From: Idiomarina sp. PL1-037
GTDB lineage: Bacteria > Pseudomonadota > Gammaproteobacteria > Enterobacterales > Alteromonadaceae
NCBI RefSeq assembly: GCF_034422975.1
Contig: NZ_CP139873.1
Coordinates: 62,001 to 126,000 of the forward strand
DNA: 64,000 bases
Direction: 5' to 3'
Numbering within the stretch: position 1 is the first letter of the stretch; every line of letters begins with the position of its first letter. A program made the translations under genes and the position numbers. The notes under the pieces were generated by a model. It did no database searches and had not been told where the DNA came from. It was given only the letters and a program-made list of their open reading frames with translations. Positions 26,868 through 36,050 of the stretch are shown in pieces.

Positions 26868-27814
26868 TGTAATTCCAGTCCCGGGCTAAAGACATTACTA
26901 TAACCGTTTACTAGGGTACTGGCTGGCTGAACCTTTTTGCCTGGCATCTGCGCTTGAGTGATACGTAAGATACCGTCCCCCGTCACCACGTCGATGCCTT
27001 CGTGTGTGCTGTTAATAATCGTTCCCGGACCTTTATTGCTGGCACCCTGAATAAGTTCAGCTGCGTGAATTTTTAGTGTGTTCTGTCCGGCTTTTAAATT
27101 TTCTGACTGGCACCAGCTCATTGGCCAGGGGTTAAACGCTCGTACGCAGCGTTCGATAAAGGCCGCCGGTTGTGTCCAGTCTATTTTACCTTCCTGCTTG
27201 GTCAGCTTTTTCGCATAAGTGGCATTGGCGTCACTTTGCGGCTTAGCCTGGCTCTGATAGCCGTCGAGGTCTTCTAAAACTTTAATTAATGCCTTAGGCC
27301 CCAGGCTTTCAAGCTTGTGATAAAGCGAAGCCGAGGTTTCGTCCGGACTGATAGCGCAGCGCTCTTCGTGCAGCACCGGACCGGTATCCAGGCCGGCTTC
27401 CATTTGCATAATGCAGACACCGGATTCTAAATCGCCAGCCCATATCGCGCGTTGAATTGGAGCGGCACCTCGCCAGCGGGGCAACAAAGAACCGTGTACG
27501 TTCAGGCATCCTTTTGCGGGAATATCCAATACCGCCTGCGGAAGCAGTAAGCCATAAGCCACCACAACCATAACGTCAGGTTTTAGCTCGGCTAGTGCAG
27601 CCTGATCCTCATCCGACTTTAAAGACTCGGGCTGATAAACAGGAAGCTGGTGCTCAAGAGCTAGCTTTTTAACTGCACTGGGTTGTGGCTTTTTACCTCG
27701 TCCTGCAGGCCTGTCGGGCTGCGTATAAACACCCACTACCTGATGAGATTCATCAAGTAGTTGCTGTAAGTGTTGTGCTGCAAAGTCCGGAGTACCGGCA
27801 AAGACAATTCGCAT
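26864..27814 (-). CDS. fmt: Methionyl-tRNA formyltransferase
   Basis: A 316-residue enzyme that formylates initiator Met-tRNA with 10-formyltetrahydrofolate. It begins MRIVFAGTPDFAAQHL, has the catalytic block NVHGSLLPRWRGAAPIQRAI (Asn-His part) and MQMEAGLDTGPVL, and ends in the OB-like C-terminal domain. Length matches the family (315). It starts one base inside the def stop (TAATG) and overlaps rsmB by four bases. Confidence 0.97.
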   Translation of the reverse strand: MRIVFAGTPDFAAQHLQQLLDESHQVVGVYTQPDRPAGRGKKPQPSAVKKLALEHQLPVYQPESLKSDEDQAALAELKPDVMVVVAYGLLLPQAVLDIPAKGCLNVHGSLLPRWRGAAPIQRAIWAGDLESGVCIMQMEAGLDTGPVLHEERCAISPDETSASLYHKLESLGPKALIKVLEDLDGYQSQAKPQSDANATYAKKLTKQEGKIDWTQPAAFIERCVRAFNPWPMSWCQSENLKAGQNTLKIHAAELIQGASNKGPGTIINSTHEGIDVVTGDGILRITQAQMPGKKVQPASTLVNGYSNVFSPGLELQ

Positions 27815-28338
27815 TATTGTGCTTCCGCCGCTTGCTTCTCGGCTAAACGTTGCTCTTTCTCAAGCTTTTTGCGAATGCGCTCGCGTTTTAGTGGCGACAA
27901 ATAGTCGACGAAGAGTTTACCGTCTAAGTGATCCATTTCATGCTGAATACAAATAGCCAGTAGCCCTTCAGCCGAACGGCTGAAACGCTCACCGTTTTTA
28001 TCCAGTGCAGTCACTGTAATTTTCTCAGCGCGTTCAACTTTTGCGTAAACGCCGGGAAACGACAGACAGCCTTCATCGTTCTTAAAGTGGCCTTCCGCTT
28101 CGGTAATTTCCGGGTTAATGAACACCAGCGGTTCGTTTTGATCTTCGCTGCAATCAGAAACAAACAGCCGTCTGTGCACGTCAACCTGGGTTGCCGCAAG
28201 GCCTACGCCTTGTTCTTCGTACATGGTTTCAAACATATCGTCGATAACCGAGCGGATATTGTCATCTACCTTTTCAATCTTCTGTGCGACTTTGCGCAAA
28301 CGTTCGTCCGGATATTGCAGAACCGTCATTTTTGCCAT
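27814..28338 (-). CDS. def: Peptide deformylase
   Basis: A 174-residue metallo-hydrolase that removes the formyl group from new proteins. All three motifs are visible: GVGLAATQV, EGCLSFPG (metal-binding Cys) and QHEMDHLDG (metal-binding His pair and catalytic Glu). The ATG at 28336-28338 is chosen because GGAGG lies five bases upstream; the frame continues four codons further to a TTG. It is the first gene of the def-fmt-rsmB-trkA operon and diverges from dprA across about 60 bases. Confidence 0.97.
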   Translation of the reverse strand: MAKMTVLQYPDERLRKVAQKIEKVDDNIRSVIDDMFETMYEEQGVGLAATQVDVHRRLFVSDCSEDQNEPLVFINPEITEAEGHFKNDEGCLSFPGVYAKVERAEKITVTALDKNGERFSRSAEGLLAICIQHEMDHLDGKLFVDYLSPLKRERIRKKLEKEQRLAEKQAAEAQ

Positions 28339-28400
28339 TAGAACCTCCAATTCTTCATCTACCCTTAGTTTACCTTAAATTGGTAGGTCAAGGACAGTCT

Positions 28401-29438
28401 GTGAACACACAGGAATTATGTGTATTAATGGGGATGACACGCGCATCAAACAAGGTACAGAAAGCTGCTCGGGAATGTGAGAACTGGGAAGCCATTTTTG
28501 AGCGATGGGGACAATCGCTAAAACCGGTAGAGCCGCGTTGGTTAAACGCCGCTGAAAGCTGGTGTCGTAGTGACTATCAGGGCGTTATTTCTTACTTTAG
28601 TGAAGATTACCCAACTGCGTTAAAAGCCATAGCTAATCCGCCTTGGTTACTTTATTACCGGGGCCGTAAAGAGCTGCTGCAGGGTGTTAGTGTGGCTATT
28701 GTTGGCAGCCGCAAAGCCACTCACAGTGGGTTACAAATTGCTGACTGGTTTAGCGAGCGCTTAGTGGCGGCGGGTGTTGTGGTGGTTAGCGGTCTGGCTA
28801 TGGGCATTGACGCTCAGGCACATAAAACCGCAGCCGATAAAGGAAAAACCATAGCGGTTTTAGGTACCGGTATCGATCAGTATTACCCTAGAAGAAATAA
28901 AGCCTTACAGGATTTTATTGCGCATCAGGGGCTGCTGATTTCTGAATTTCCGCCGGGGCAAACCGCGCGAGTCGATCATTTCCCCCGCCGTAACCGTATT
29001 ATTAGTGGTATCAGTCAGGCTGTGGTAGTGGTTGAAGCAGCACGCAAAAGTGGTTCGCTTTCAACGGCAATACACGCGTTGAACGAAGGGCGTGAAGTTG
29101 GAGCGGTGCCGGGGTCTGTGTTGTTGCCGGAGCATCAGGGCTGCCACTGGTTAATTCAACAGGGCGCTAAGTTAATTAATACGCCGCAGGACATTCTCGA
29201 CTGGTTCTCGGTTGACGATACTGAGGTTGCCATAGAAGGTGATACAGAATGTCGCGATGAAAGCTTGGCAAACAATCGATTGTTCGCTAGTCTGAGTTCA
29301 GAGCCACGAACAATTGATGACATGGTACAATTGTCCGGACTCGAGGTTGCTGAAGTCATGGAGAAAGTAGTGTTACTCGAATTAGAAGGGCTAGTGGCAG
29401 CCGTACCAGGCGGTTATATAAAAGTGGGGAGGCGCTAA
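28401..29438 (+). CDS. dprA: DNA-processing protein DprA (Smf)
   Basis: A 345-residue protein that binds incoming single-stranded DNA and loads RecA during natural transformation; it is also conserved in species not known to be competent. The Rossmann-like core has AIVGSRKATHSGLQIADWF and VVSGLAMGIDAQAHKTA, and further GTGIDQYYPRRN and RRNRIISGIS. A winged-helix region closes the C-terminus. The frame is open across the divergent def start, so the GTG at 28401, with AGGA about seven bases upstream, is chosen; an ATG ten codons later is possible. First gene of the dprA-to-aroE operon. Confidence 0.9.
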   Translation: MNTQELCVLMGMTRASNKVQKAARECENWEAIFERWGQSLKPVEPRWLNAAESWCRSDYQGVISYFSEDYPTALKAIANPPWLLYYRGRKELLQGVSVAIVGSRKATHSGLQIADWFSERLVAAGVVVVSGLAMGIDAQAHKTAADKGKTIAVLGTGIDQYYPRRNKALQDFIAHQGLLISEFPPGQTARVDHFPRRNRIISGISQAVVVVEAARKSGSLSTAIHALNEGREVGAVPGSVLLPEHQGCHWLIQQGAKLINTPQDILDWFSVDDTEVAIEGDTECRDESLANNRLFASLSSEPRTIDDMVQLSGLEVAEVMEKVVLLELEGLVAAVPGGYIKVGRR

Positions 29439-29441
29439 AGT

Positions 29442-29915
29442 ATGTTTGATATCCTCATGTACTTGTTTGAAAACTACATTCATTCGGAAATGGAAGTTGT
29501 AGTTGATCACGATGAGTTAACCAATGAACTTACCCGGGCTGGTTTCCGTCACCAGGAAATCCAGAAGGCTTTGGCGTGGCTAGAACGCCTGGCCGATTTA
29601 CAGCAAATGGAAACCAAATCTTATCTGGATGTTGCTCCCCAGCAGTCAACCCGTATTTATACTGCGGCAGAGATGACTCGTTTGGACAGCCAGAGTCGGG
29701 GTTTTCTGATGTACCTGGAAAATCTGGGTGTGCTTGATTTTGCTACGCGCGAAGTGGTCATTGACCGTGTGATGGAACTGGAAACGCCGAACTTTACTCT
29801 GGATGACCTGAAATGGGTTGTACTTATGGTGTTGTTTAATGTTCCGGGCCAGGAAGCCGCGTACGACCAAATGGAAGGTTTGCTGTTTGAGGAAGCTGAA
29901 GGACCCCTGCATTAA
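29442..29915 (+). CDS. smg: Smg family protein (DUF494)
   Basis: A 157-residue acidic helical protein starting MFDILMYLFENYIHSE, the conserved start of the Smg family. Function is not established; the gene is nearly always next to dprA. It starts three bases after the dprA stop, and its TAA overlaps the next ATG by one base, so it belongs to one translationally coupled operon. Confidence 0.93.
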   Translation: MFDILMYLFENYIHSEMEVVVDHDELTNELTRAGFRHQEIQKALAWLERLADLQQMETKSYLDVAPQQSTRIYTAAEMTRLDSQSRGFLMYLENLGVLDFATREVVIDRVMELETPNFTLDDLKWVVLMVLFNVPGQEAAYDQMEGLLFEEAEGPLH

Positions 29916-30427
29916 TGTCATCAGATGAGCGCTGTCCCTGTTGTGAGCGACCACTGGTTATTAAACATGTTGGGCATAACAGCTTTTTAGGCTGTACTGG
30001 TTACCCTGACTGCGATTATAAGCGAGGTCTTCGGGAGCAATCTGAAATTGAGCCTGAAGATCTTGGCGTCCCCTGTCCTGAGTGTGGCAAAGAACTGCAG
30101 TTAAAGAGCGGTCGTTATGGCTTATTTGTTGGCTGCAGCGATTTTCCTGAATGTGAGTTCGTTACTGAACCGAACGTTGAGGAAGAAGAGACAATTCGCT
30201 GCCCTGAATGCGGCAAAGGCCAGCTACACCAAAAAACATCGCGGCGCGGTACCGTATTCTATGCTTGCGACCAGTACCCGAAATGTCAGTTTACCGTGAA
30301 TCAGCCTCCGGTCGATGAAGCCTGTCCGAAATGCCAGTACCCGCTGCTGGTGAAAAAGAAAACCGCCGCTGGAATTCGCAAAGTCTGCCCGCAAAAGCAA
30401 TGCGACTATAAGTCGGACGCGTTATAA
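29915..30427 (+). CDS. Topoisomerase I-type C4 zinc-finger protein (YrdD-like)
   Basis: A 170-residue protein consisting almost wholly of C4 zinc ribbons of the kind found at the C-terminus of DNA topoisomerase I. Four can be read: CPCCERPL with CTGYPDC, CPECGKEL with CSDFPEC, CPECGKGQL with CDQYPKC, and CPKCQYPL with CPQKQC. The topoisomerase catalytic domain is absent. It probably binds nucleic acid; E. coli YrdD, in the same place between smg and tsaC, is similar. Confidence 0.9.
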   Translation: MSSDERCPCCERPLVIKHVGHNSFLGCTGYPDCDYKRGLREQSEIEPEDLGVPCPECGKELQLKSGRYGLFVGCSDFPECEFVTEPNVEEEETIRCPECGKGQLHQKTSRRGTVFYACDQYPKCQFTVNQPPVDEACPKCQYPLLVKKKTAAGIRKVCPQKQCDYKSDAL

Positions 30428-30454
30428 TTCGACTCATTGAGTTGAGGAGTGATT

Positions 30455-31015
30455 ATGGCAGACACATGGGAAGCAGCGCACCGCGCTATAAAAACGGGCA
30501 TTATTGCCTATCCGACAGAGGCGGTATTCGGACTGGGATGCGATCCTCGCAATGAGGTTGCTGTGCAGAGGCTATTAAGCCTGAAACAGCGGCCCGTTGA
30601 GAAAGGTCTTATATTAATTGCCGCCGATTACAGTCAGTTACTTCCCTATATTGAGGACTCCGCTATTGCGCAGGACAAACGTTTCAGCGTTTTGTCACAT
30701 TGGCCTGGGCCAGTTACATTAATTCTGCCGGTAAGAAAGGGCGTATCAACCTTATTGACGGGCGGTCGCGATACCATCGCTGTGCGAGTAACTGCGCATG
30801 AACCTGCCAGAGCGCTGTGCCGCGAACTGGGCCATGCTTTAGTCTCTACCAGCGCCAATTTAACTGGCCAGGAACCCGCCCGAACCGCGGCAGAGGTTCG
30901 TCAGCAATTTGGTGACAGCGTGGACTGGATAATGGATGAAAACACCGGTGGAGCCGCAAACCCTACTCGTATTATAAACCCACTAAATAATCAGGTTCTC
31001 AGAGACGATGCATAA
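30455..31015 (+). CDS. tsaC: Threonylcarbamoyl-AMP synthase TsaC
   Basis: A 186-residue YrdC-family enzyme that makes threonylcarbamoyl-AMP from Thr, bicarbonate and ATP for the t6A37 modification of ANN-decoding tRNAs. It has AYPTEAVFGLGCDP, the KxR-type segment LKQRPVEKGL and ALVSTSANLTG, all core YrdC features. There is no C-terminal Sua5 domain, as normal for the short form. The ATG at 30455 follows AGGAG; a GTG two codons upstream is unlikely. It overlaps hemF by eight bases. Confidence 0.95.
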   Translation: MADTWEAAHRAIKTGIIAYPTEAVFGLGCDPRNEVAVQRLLSLKQRPVEKGLILIAADYSQLLPYIEDSAIAQDKRFSVLSHWPGPVTLILPVRKGVSTLLTGGRDTIAVRVTAHEPARALCRELGHALVSTSANLTGQEPARTAAEVRQQFGDSVDWIMDENTGGAANPTRIINPLNNQVLRDDA

Positions 31016-31922
31016 TGATTACTTGAAGCAGGTAAAAAGTTACCTCATGTCGTTGCAGGATGCTATTTGCCAACAGTTGGCGCAGGCGGATGGTGAGCAG
31101 AGCTTTCAGGAAGACAGCTGGGACCGGCCGGGAGGCGGCGGTGGTCGCTCGAGGATCATAAAAAACGGTTCGGTTTTTGAACAGGGCGGTGTGGGCTTTT
31201 CGCACGTTTACGGTGAGAAAATGCCTGCCTCGGCAACGGCACATCGACCGGAGCTGGAAGGGCGCGACTTTAATGCTTGTGGCGTTTCTCTGGTAATGCA
31301 CCCGGAAAACCCTATGGTGCCGACGGTCCATATGAATGTGCGTTTTTTTATTGCGCAAAAAGAAGGTGAAGAACCGGTCTGGTGGTTTGGTGGCGGCTTC
31401 GATTTAACGCCGTTTTACCCTTTTGACGAAGACATTATTGAGTGGCATCAACAGGCGAAAAACGCGCTCGATAGCGTCGATGAAAAGCTTTACCCGGAGT
31501 ACAAAGCCTGGTGCGATGACTACTTTTTCCTTAAGCATCGCGATGAAGCGCGTGGTGTGGGTGGTATATTCTTTGACGACCTTAATGACCGTTCATTTGA
31601 CGAGTGCTTTTCGGTTATAAAAGCGGTGGGGGATGCTTTCACTAGAGCTTATCTGCCTATTGTCGAGCGCCGCAAAAACTTAGCTTATACTCAGCAACAA
31701 AGAGACTTCCAGCTATATCGCCGCGGGCGATACGTGGAGTTTAACCTGGTCTGGGATAGGGGAACTTTGTTTGGCCTGCAAACCGGTGGCAGAACGGAGT
31801 CTATTTTAATGTCGATGCCACCGCTGGCGCGTTGGGAATACGACTGGCAGGCTCAGCCCGGTTCTGAGGAAGAGCAACTTACTGAGTATTATTTAAAACC
31901 CAGAGACTGGCTGTCAGTATGA
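31008..31922 (+). CDS. hemF: Oxygen-dependent coproporphyrinogen III oxidase
   Basis: A 304-residue enzyme of heme synthesis that converts coproporphyrinogen III to protoporphyrinogen IX using oxygen. Conserved segments are SWDRPGGGGGRSRI, GVGFSHVYG, WWFGGGFDLTPFYPF and YRRGRYVEFNLVWDRGTLFGLQ. Length matches E. coli HemF (299). The gene is placed between tsaC and aroE, with an eight-base overlap upstream and an ATGA overlap downstream; E. coli has no hemF there, but similar insertions occur in other gammaproteobacteria. Confidence 0.97.
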   Translation: MHNDYLKQVKSYLMSLQDAICQQLAQADGEQSFQEDSWDRPGGGGGRSRIIKNGSVFEQGGVGFSHVYGEKMPASATAHRPELEGRDFNACGVSLVMHPENPMVPTVHMNVRFFIAQKEGEEPVWWFGGGFDLTPFYPFDEDIIEWHQQAKNALDSVDEKLYPEYKAWCDDYFFLKHRDEARGVGGIFFDDLNDRSFDECFSVIKAVGDAFTRAYLPIVERRKNLAYTQQQRDFQLYRRGRYVEFNLVWDRGTLFGLQTGGRTESILMSMPPLARWEYDWQAQPGSEEEQLTEYYLKPRDWLSV

Positions 31923-32758
31923 AACTAGTGACCAGCCTGGGCGTATTCGGGAATCCTATAGCGCATAGCCTGTCCCCGCGTATTCATGCGTTATTTGCGC
32001 AGACTCGGCAGGACTCAATTAACTATCAACGCTATTTATCCACGCCTGCGCATTTTCCCCGCCGGGTTGCTGAATTTTTCCGCCGTGGCGGGCAGGGTGC
32101 TAATGTCACCTTGCCATTTAAACAGCAGGCTGCATCGTTGGTTACTAAATTGTCCGATCGTGCGCGGTTAGCGGGCGCAGTAAACACCTTAATTCCCTAC
32201 GGCAATGGCCAGCTTTTAGGTGATAATACTGACGGCGAAGGTTTAATTATCGACCTTAAGAACAAAGGGTTTAAAGTAAGTGGGCGCTCACTTGTTGTTT
32301 TTGGCGCCGGAGGCTCAGCGCGCGGAATACTACCTCTTCTTCTGGAGCAAAAGCCGCGGTGTCTGTATTTGGTTAATCGAACAGCAGAGAAAGCTGAAAC
32401 GCTTAAATCTCAGCTAGAGGCATTAGGGTTGGTTGCAGCGAACCGAATTCAGGTACGCCCGTCTGCGTCTGAAATTGACGAGCCCATAGATCTGCTGATT
32501 AATGCAACCAGCAGCAGCTTGAATGGACAGCGTTTAACGCTCCCCTCGGTACTATCCGAAAATGCCTCTGGCTATGACTTAATGTATGCAGACCAACCAA
32601 CGGTCTTTATGGAGCAGCTGACGCAGGCCGGCTGTAAAAATGTCAGCGATGGGTTTGGCATGTTGATTGAGCAGGCCGCATCATCTTACCAACTTTGGAT
32701 GGAAGGCGAACGTCCCGATACTGCATTTGTTATGGCTGAAATGCGAGCCCCTAGTTGA
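31919..32758 (+). CDS. aroE: Shikimate dehydrogenase (NADP+)
   Basis: A 279-residue enzyme of the shikimate pathway that reduces 3-dehydroshikimate to shikimate. It has GNPIAHSLSPRIH (shikimate binding), NVTLPFK with the catalytic Lys, NTDGEG, and the NADP-binding GAGGSARGILP followed by NRT, typical of AroE rather than YdiB. It overlaps hemF by four bases and is the last gene of the dprA-smg-zinc-finger-tsaC-hemF-aroE operon. Confidence 0.96.
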   Translation: MKLVTSLGVFGNPIAHSLSPRIHALFAQTRQDSINYQRYLSTPAHFPRRVAEFFRRGGQGANVTLPFKQQAASLVTKLSDRARLAGAVNTLIPYGNGQLLGDNTDGEGLIIDLKNKGFKVSGRSLVVFGAGGSARGILPLLLEQKPRCLYLVNRTAEKAETLKSQLEALGLVAANRIQVRPSASEIDEPIDLLINATSSSLNGQRLTLPSVLSENASGYDLMYADQPTVFMEQLTQAGCKNVSDGFGMLIEQAASSYQLWMEGERPDTAFVMAEMRAPS

Positions 32759-33157
32759 TTGATTGAAAAGGGGTTTTCTTTGCTTTTTATAAGTAAAGAA
32801 AAATGAGGAACAAAAGGTTATAAAAAAACTGAATTTGTCAGTAGATCATTGCTGATTTTATGGTAATCTGTTTGGCCTGTTTTTGAAGCATTTCCTTCTA
32901 TTTCAGGACAAGAGCAGAATAGTTTCCACAGTGAAACATAACAATAAAAAGTACTAGGTATTTCGGGAAACCTGCCGTTTTAAATCCCATACTATCAATG
33001 AGTTAAGAAAATTCTGGACACGGGGAAATTCAAACTTCCGGCTGTGGCATGAACCGTTGTTAACAGAGTTATTAACAGGTTATACACACTCTGTTCAGTG
33101 GTCTGAATTGTCGTTCTGTGGCATCCTATAGGTAACGCTTAATTTAGGTTCTTAACT
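32759..33157. other. Gene-free interval between aroE and polA
   Basis: About 400 AT-rich bases with no open frame worth calling. It contains a consensus DnaA box TTATACACA at 33080-33088, enclosed by a 7-bp inverted repeat, ACAGAGT (33063-33069) and ACTCTGT (33088-33094). The aroE end has only a weak TTTCTTT/AAAGAAA hairpin, so no clear terminator was found. The polA promoter could not be placed convincingly. Confidence 0.5.
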
Positions 33158-35923
33158 ATGGCCACATCTGTTCCAGAAAATCCTTTTATCCTTGTCGATG
33201 GTTCTTCATATTTATTCCGCGCTTTTCATGCGCCGCCGCATTTAACTAACTCTAAAGGTGAACCGACCGGCGCTATTTACGGCGTCGTTAATATGCTGAG
33301 AAGCCTGCTAAAGCGCTATAAACCGAGCCATATGGCCGTAGTTTTTGATGCCAAAGGCAAAACATTTCGTAGCGACATTTATCAGGACTACAAAGCAAAT
33401 CGCCCGCCAATGCCGGACGATCTGCGAAGTCAGATTAAACCTTTGCATGACATTGTCCGGGCTATGGGTTTACCGCTGCTTTGCATTGACGATGTTGAAG
33501 CCGATGATGTGATTGGCACGCTGGCGCGACAGGCTGGTGAGAAAGGTCGCTTTACGCTGATTAGTACCGGCGATAAAGATATGGCTCAGCTGGTCAATGA
33601 ACATGTCATGCTCATTAACACCATGACCGATACTTTAATGGACCCTGAAGGGGTTGAGAAAAAGTTCGGGGTTAAGCCAGACCAAATTATTGATTACTTA
33701 GCGCTTATGGGTGACAGCTCAGACAATATTCCTGGGCTGCCCAAAGTGGGCGAGAAAACAGCACAGGCACTGCTGCAAAGTATTTCCAGCATTGACGCTA
33801 TTTACGAAAATGTGGATGCAGTAACTGAGCTCTCTTTTCGTGGTGCGAAGTCTATGCCGGCTAAGCTTAATGAATATAAAGAACAGCTGCTGATGTCGCG
33901 TGAGCTAGCGACCATTAAGCTCGATGTGGCAATGGACTTACAACCGGAAGAGTTGAAAATACAGACGGCAGACAGCGAAAAACTGCAGGAGCTCTACAGT
34001 CGTTGTGAATTCCGCCGGTGGCTTGGCGAATTAATGGAAACTGGGGCGGCAACGGATCAGGCGCTGGGGGAAACCGATGGTGAAAAGCCAACCAGCGATA
34101 TCAACAGAGATGCGTACCGCGTATTGATGACTGAAAAAGAGGTCAGCGATTACATAACGCAACTGAAGAAATGTGATTACTTTGCTTTTGACACCGAGAC
34201 AACCAGCCTTAATTATATGGAAGCTCAACTGGTTGGTGTGTCGTTAGCCATGGCACCTGGCGAAGCTGTTTATATACCTGTCGGGCATGATTATATGGAA
34301 GCGCCGGATCAGGTTGGGCGGGACTGGTTACTGGAGCAGTTAAAGCCTTTACTTGAAGCTGAAAAGCCGCAAAAAGTGGGGCAAAACCTGAAATACGACT
34401 CGCATATTCTGCGTCGCTATAAAGTCCGCCTGGCGAGAATTTTAAATGACACCATGCTCGCTTCCTACGTGTTTAACAGTGTTGGTTCGCGGCACGACAT
34501 GGATACCTTAAGCCTTCATTACCTGAACCACAAAACCATTAGCTTTGAAGACATTGCAGGTAAAGGCGCGAAGCAATTAACGTTTAATCAGATTGCTTTA
34601 GAGCAGGCTGGGCCCTATGCGGCTGAAGATGCGGACATTACCTACCGGCTGCATGATGTGCTCTGGAATAAAGTAAAAGAAACCGGCAGCGAGCTGCAAA
34701 GTGTTCTTACCGACATCGAAGTGCCCTTAGTGCCTGTCTTGTGCGATATGGAGCAATACGGTGTGCGTATTGACGCAAACTTGCTGGGTAAGCAAAGCCA
34801 GGAAATTGCGGAAAAGCTCGATGCTTTAGAGAAAAAGGCTTTTGAAATTGCCGGCGAGGAGTTCAACCTGGGCTCACCGAAACAACTGCAACGCATATTC
34901 TTTGAAAAGCTTGAGTTGCCAATTGTGAAGAAAACGCCAAAAGGCGCGCCGTCAACGGCTGAGGAAGTTTTGCACGAGCTGGCACATGACTACCCCTTGC
35001 CGGATGTGATCCTGCAGCACCGTGGCCTGTCGAAGCTTAAATCAACCTATACCGACAAGTTGCCGAAGATGATTAACCCAGATACGGGACGAGTACACAC
35101 CTCGTATCAGCAGGCGGTAACCGCAACCGGACGTTTGTCCTCAACAGACCCAAACCTGCAAAATATTCCAATCCGAACCGCTGAAGGGCGCAGAGTGCGT
35201 CAGGCCTTTATTCCTGAGCAAGGTTACAAGATTGTCGCTATCGACTACAGCCAGATTGAACTGCGTATTATGGCGCACTTGTCGCAAGACGCATCTTTGC
35301 TTAAAGCCTTTGCCGAAGGTTTGGATATTCACCGTGCGACAGCTGGCGAAGTTTTTGGCTGTAAGTCCGATGAAGTTACTAATGACCAGCGGCGTCAGGC
35401 AAAAGCGGTGAACTTCGGGCTAATTTACGGCATGTCAGCCTTTGGGCTCGCGCGGCAATTGGGTATTGCCCGTCATGAAGCTCAGCACTATATGGACAAG
35501 TATTTTGAACGCTTCCCTGGAGTTTTGCGTTACATGGAAGACACGCGCAAGCAGGCAAAAGAACAAGGCTACGTTAGGACCTTGTTTGGACGTCGTTTGC
35601 CCTTGCCGGATATAAAAGCCAGTAATGGTGCCCGTAGAAAAGGGGCAGAACGTGCTGCTATCAATGCACCAATGCAAGGCACTGCAGCCGACATCATTAA
35701 GAAAGCTATGCTGCAGGTTGCCGACTGGATTGACCGTAATAACTGTCAGGATGATGTGCGTATGCTAATGCAAGTTCACGATGAACTGGTGTTTGAAATA
35801 AAAGAGTCGAAATTAACGGATTATATTGAACAATTAACTGAAGTAATGGAAAAGGCTGCAAGCCTTGATGTGCCTTTAATAGCGGAAGCCGGTAAAGGTA
35901 ATAACTGGGATGAAGCTCATTAA
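33158..35923 (+). CDS. polA: DNA polymerase I
   Basis: A 921-residue polymerase used in Okazaki-fragment processing and excision repair. Three domains are present: 5'-3' exonuclease (about 1-290, starting FILVDGSSYLFRAFHA and with DDVIGTLA), 3'-5' proofreading exonuclease (from about 325, with the DxE motif in FAFDTETTSLN), and the family A polymerase (about 530-921) with IDYSQIELRIMAH, the O-helix RRQAKAVNFGLIYGMSAFGL and VHDELVFEI. All catalytic motifs look intact. Length matches E. coli (928). Confidence 0.98.
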   Translation: MATSVPENPFILVDGSSYLFRAFHAPPHLTNSKGEPTGAIYGVVNMLRSLLKRYKPSHMAVVFDAKGKTFRSDIYQDYKANRPPMPDDLRSQIKPLHDIVRAMGLPLLCIDDVEADDVIGTLARQAGEKGRFTLISTGDKDMAQLVNEHVMLINTMTDTLMDPEGVEKKFGVKPDQIIDYLALMGDSSDNIPGLPKVGEKTAQALLQSISSIDAIYENVDAVTELSFRGAKSMPAKLNEYKEQLLMSRELATIKLDVAMDLQPEELKIQTADSEKLQELYSRCEFRRWLGELMETGAATDQALGETDGEKPTSDINRDAYRVLMTEKEVSDYITQLKKCDYFAFDTETTSLNYMEAQLVGVSLAMAPGEAVYIPVGHDYMEAPDQVGRDWLLEQLKPLLEAEKPQKVGQNLKYDSHILRRYKVRLARILNDTMLASYVFNSVGSRHDMDTLSLHYLNHKTISFEDIAGKGAKQLTFNQIALEQAGPYAAEDADITYRLHDVLWNKVKETGSELQSVLTDIEVPLVPVLCDMEQYGVRIDANLLGKQSQEIAEKLDALEKKAFEIAGEEFNLGSPKQLQRIFFEKLELPIVKKTPKGAPSTAEEVLHELAHDYPLPDVILQHRGLSKLKSTYTDKLPKMINPDTGRVHTSYQQAVTATGRLSSTDPNLQNIPIRTAEGRRVRQAFIPEQGYKIVAIDYSQIELRIMAHLSQDASLLKAFAEGLDIHRATAGEVFGCKSDEVTNDQRRQAKAVNFGLIYGMSAFGLARQLGIARHEAQHYMDKYFERFPGVLRYMEDTRKQAKEQGYVRTLFGRRLPLPDIKASNGARRKGAERAAINAPMQGTAADIIKKAMLQVADWIDRNNCQDDVRMLMQVHDELVFEIKESKLTDYIEQLTEVMEKAASLDVPLIAEAGKGNNWDEAH

Positions 35924-35958
35924 TTTTGAGAATTGTCTGAACTTTTTATAAAGGGTCT

Positions 35959-36046
35959 AGTCACAACAAGTGAGGGCATTAATCCTCCCTCAAAAAATTG
36001 TTCTCCCTGGATTACTTTTCGCCCGGCTTTTTAGCCGGGCTTTTTT
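35959..36046 (+). ncRNA. Candidate small RNA downstream of polA
   Basis: After polA a possible promoter (TTGAGA at 35926-35931, TATAAA at 35947-35952, spacer 15, shorter than ideal) precedes about 90 non-coding bases containing a GAGGG/CCCTC hairpin and ending in a strong terminator. In E. coli the small RNA Spot 42 (spf) lies at this position, between polA and engB. I do not see the Spot 42 core sequence, so this is either an unrelated or diverged small RNA, or simply the polA 3' untranslated region. Confidence 0.35.
36021..36046 (+). terminator. Strong intrinsic terminator after polA
   Basis: GCCCGGC-TTTTTA-GCCGGGC followed directly by six T. The minus-strand EamA gene ends five bases beyond it, but the opposite side lacks a T run, so it acts on the plus strand. 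Confidence 0.9.
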
Positions 36047-36050
36047 CTGC

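Noticed and set aside
35926..36046. Spot 42 (spf) homologue
   Set aside because: Position is right, but neither the 5' part nor the conserved middle of Spot 42 can be recognised; kept only as an unnamed small-RNA candidate.
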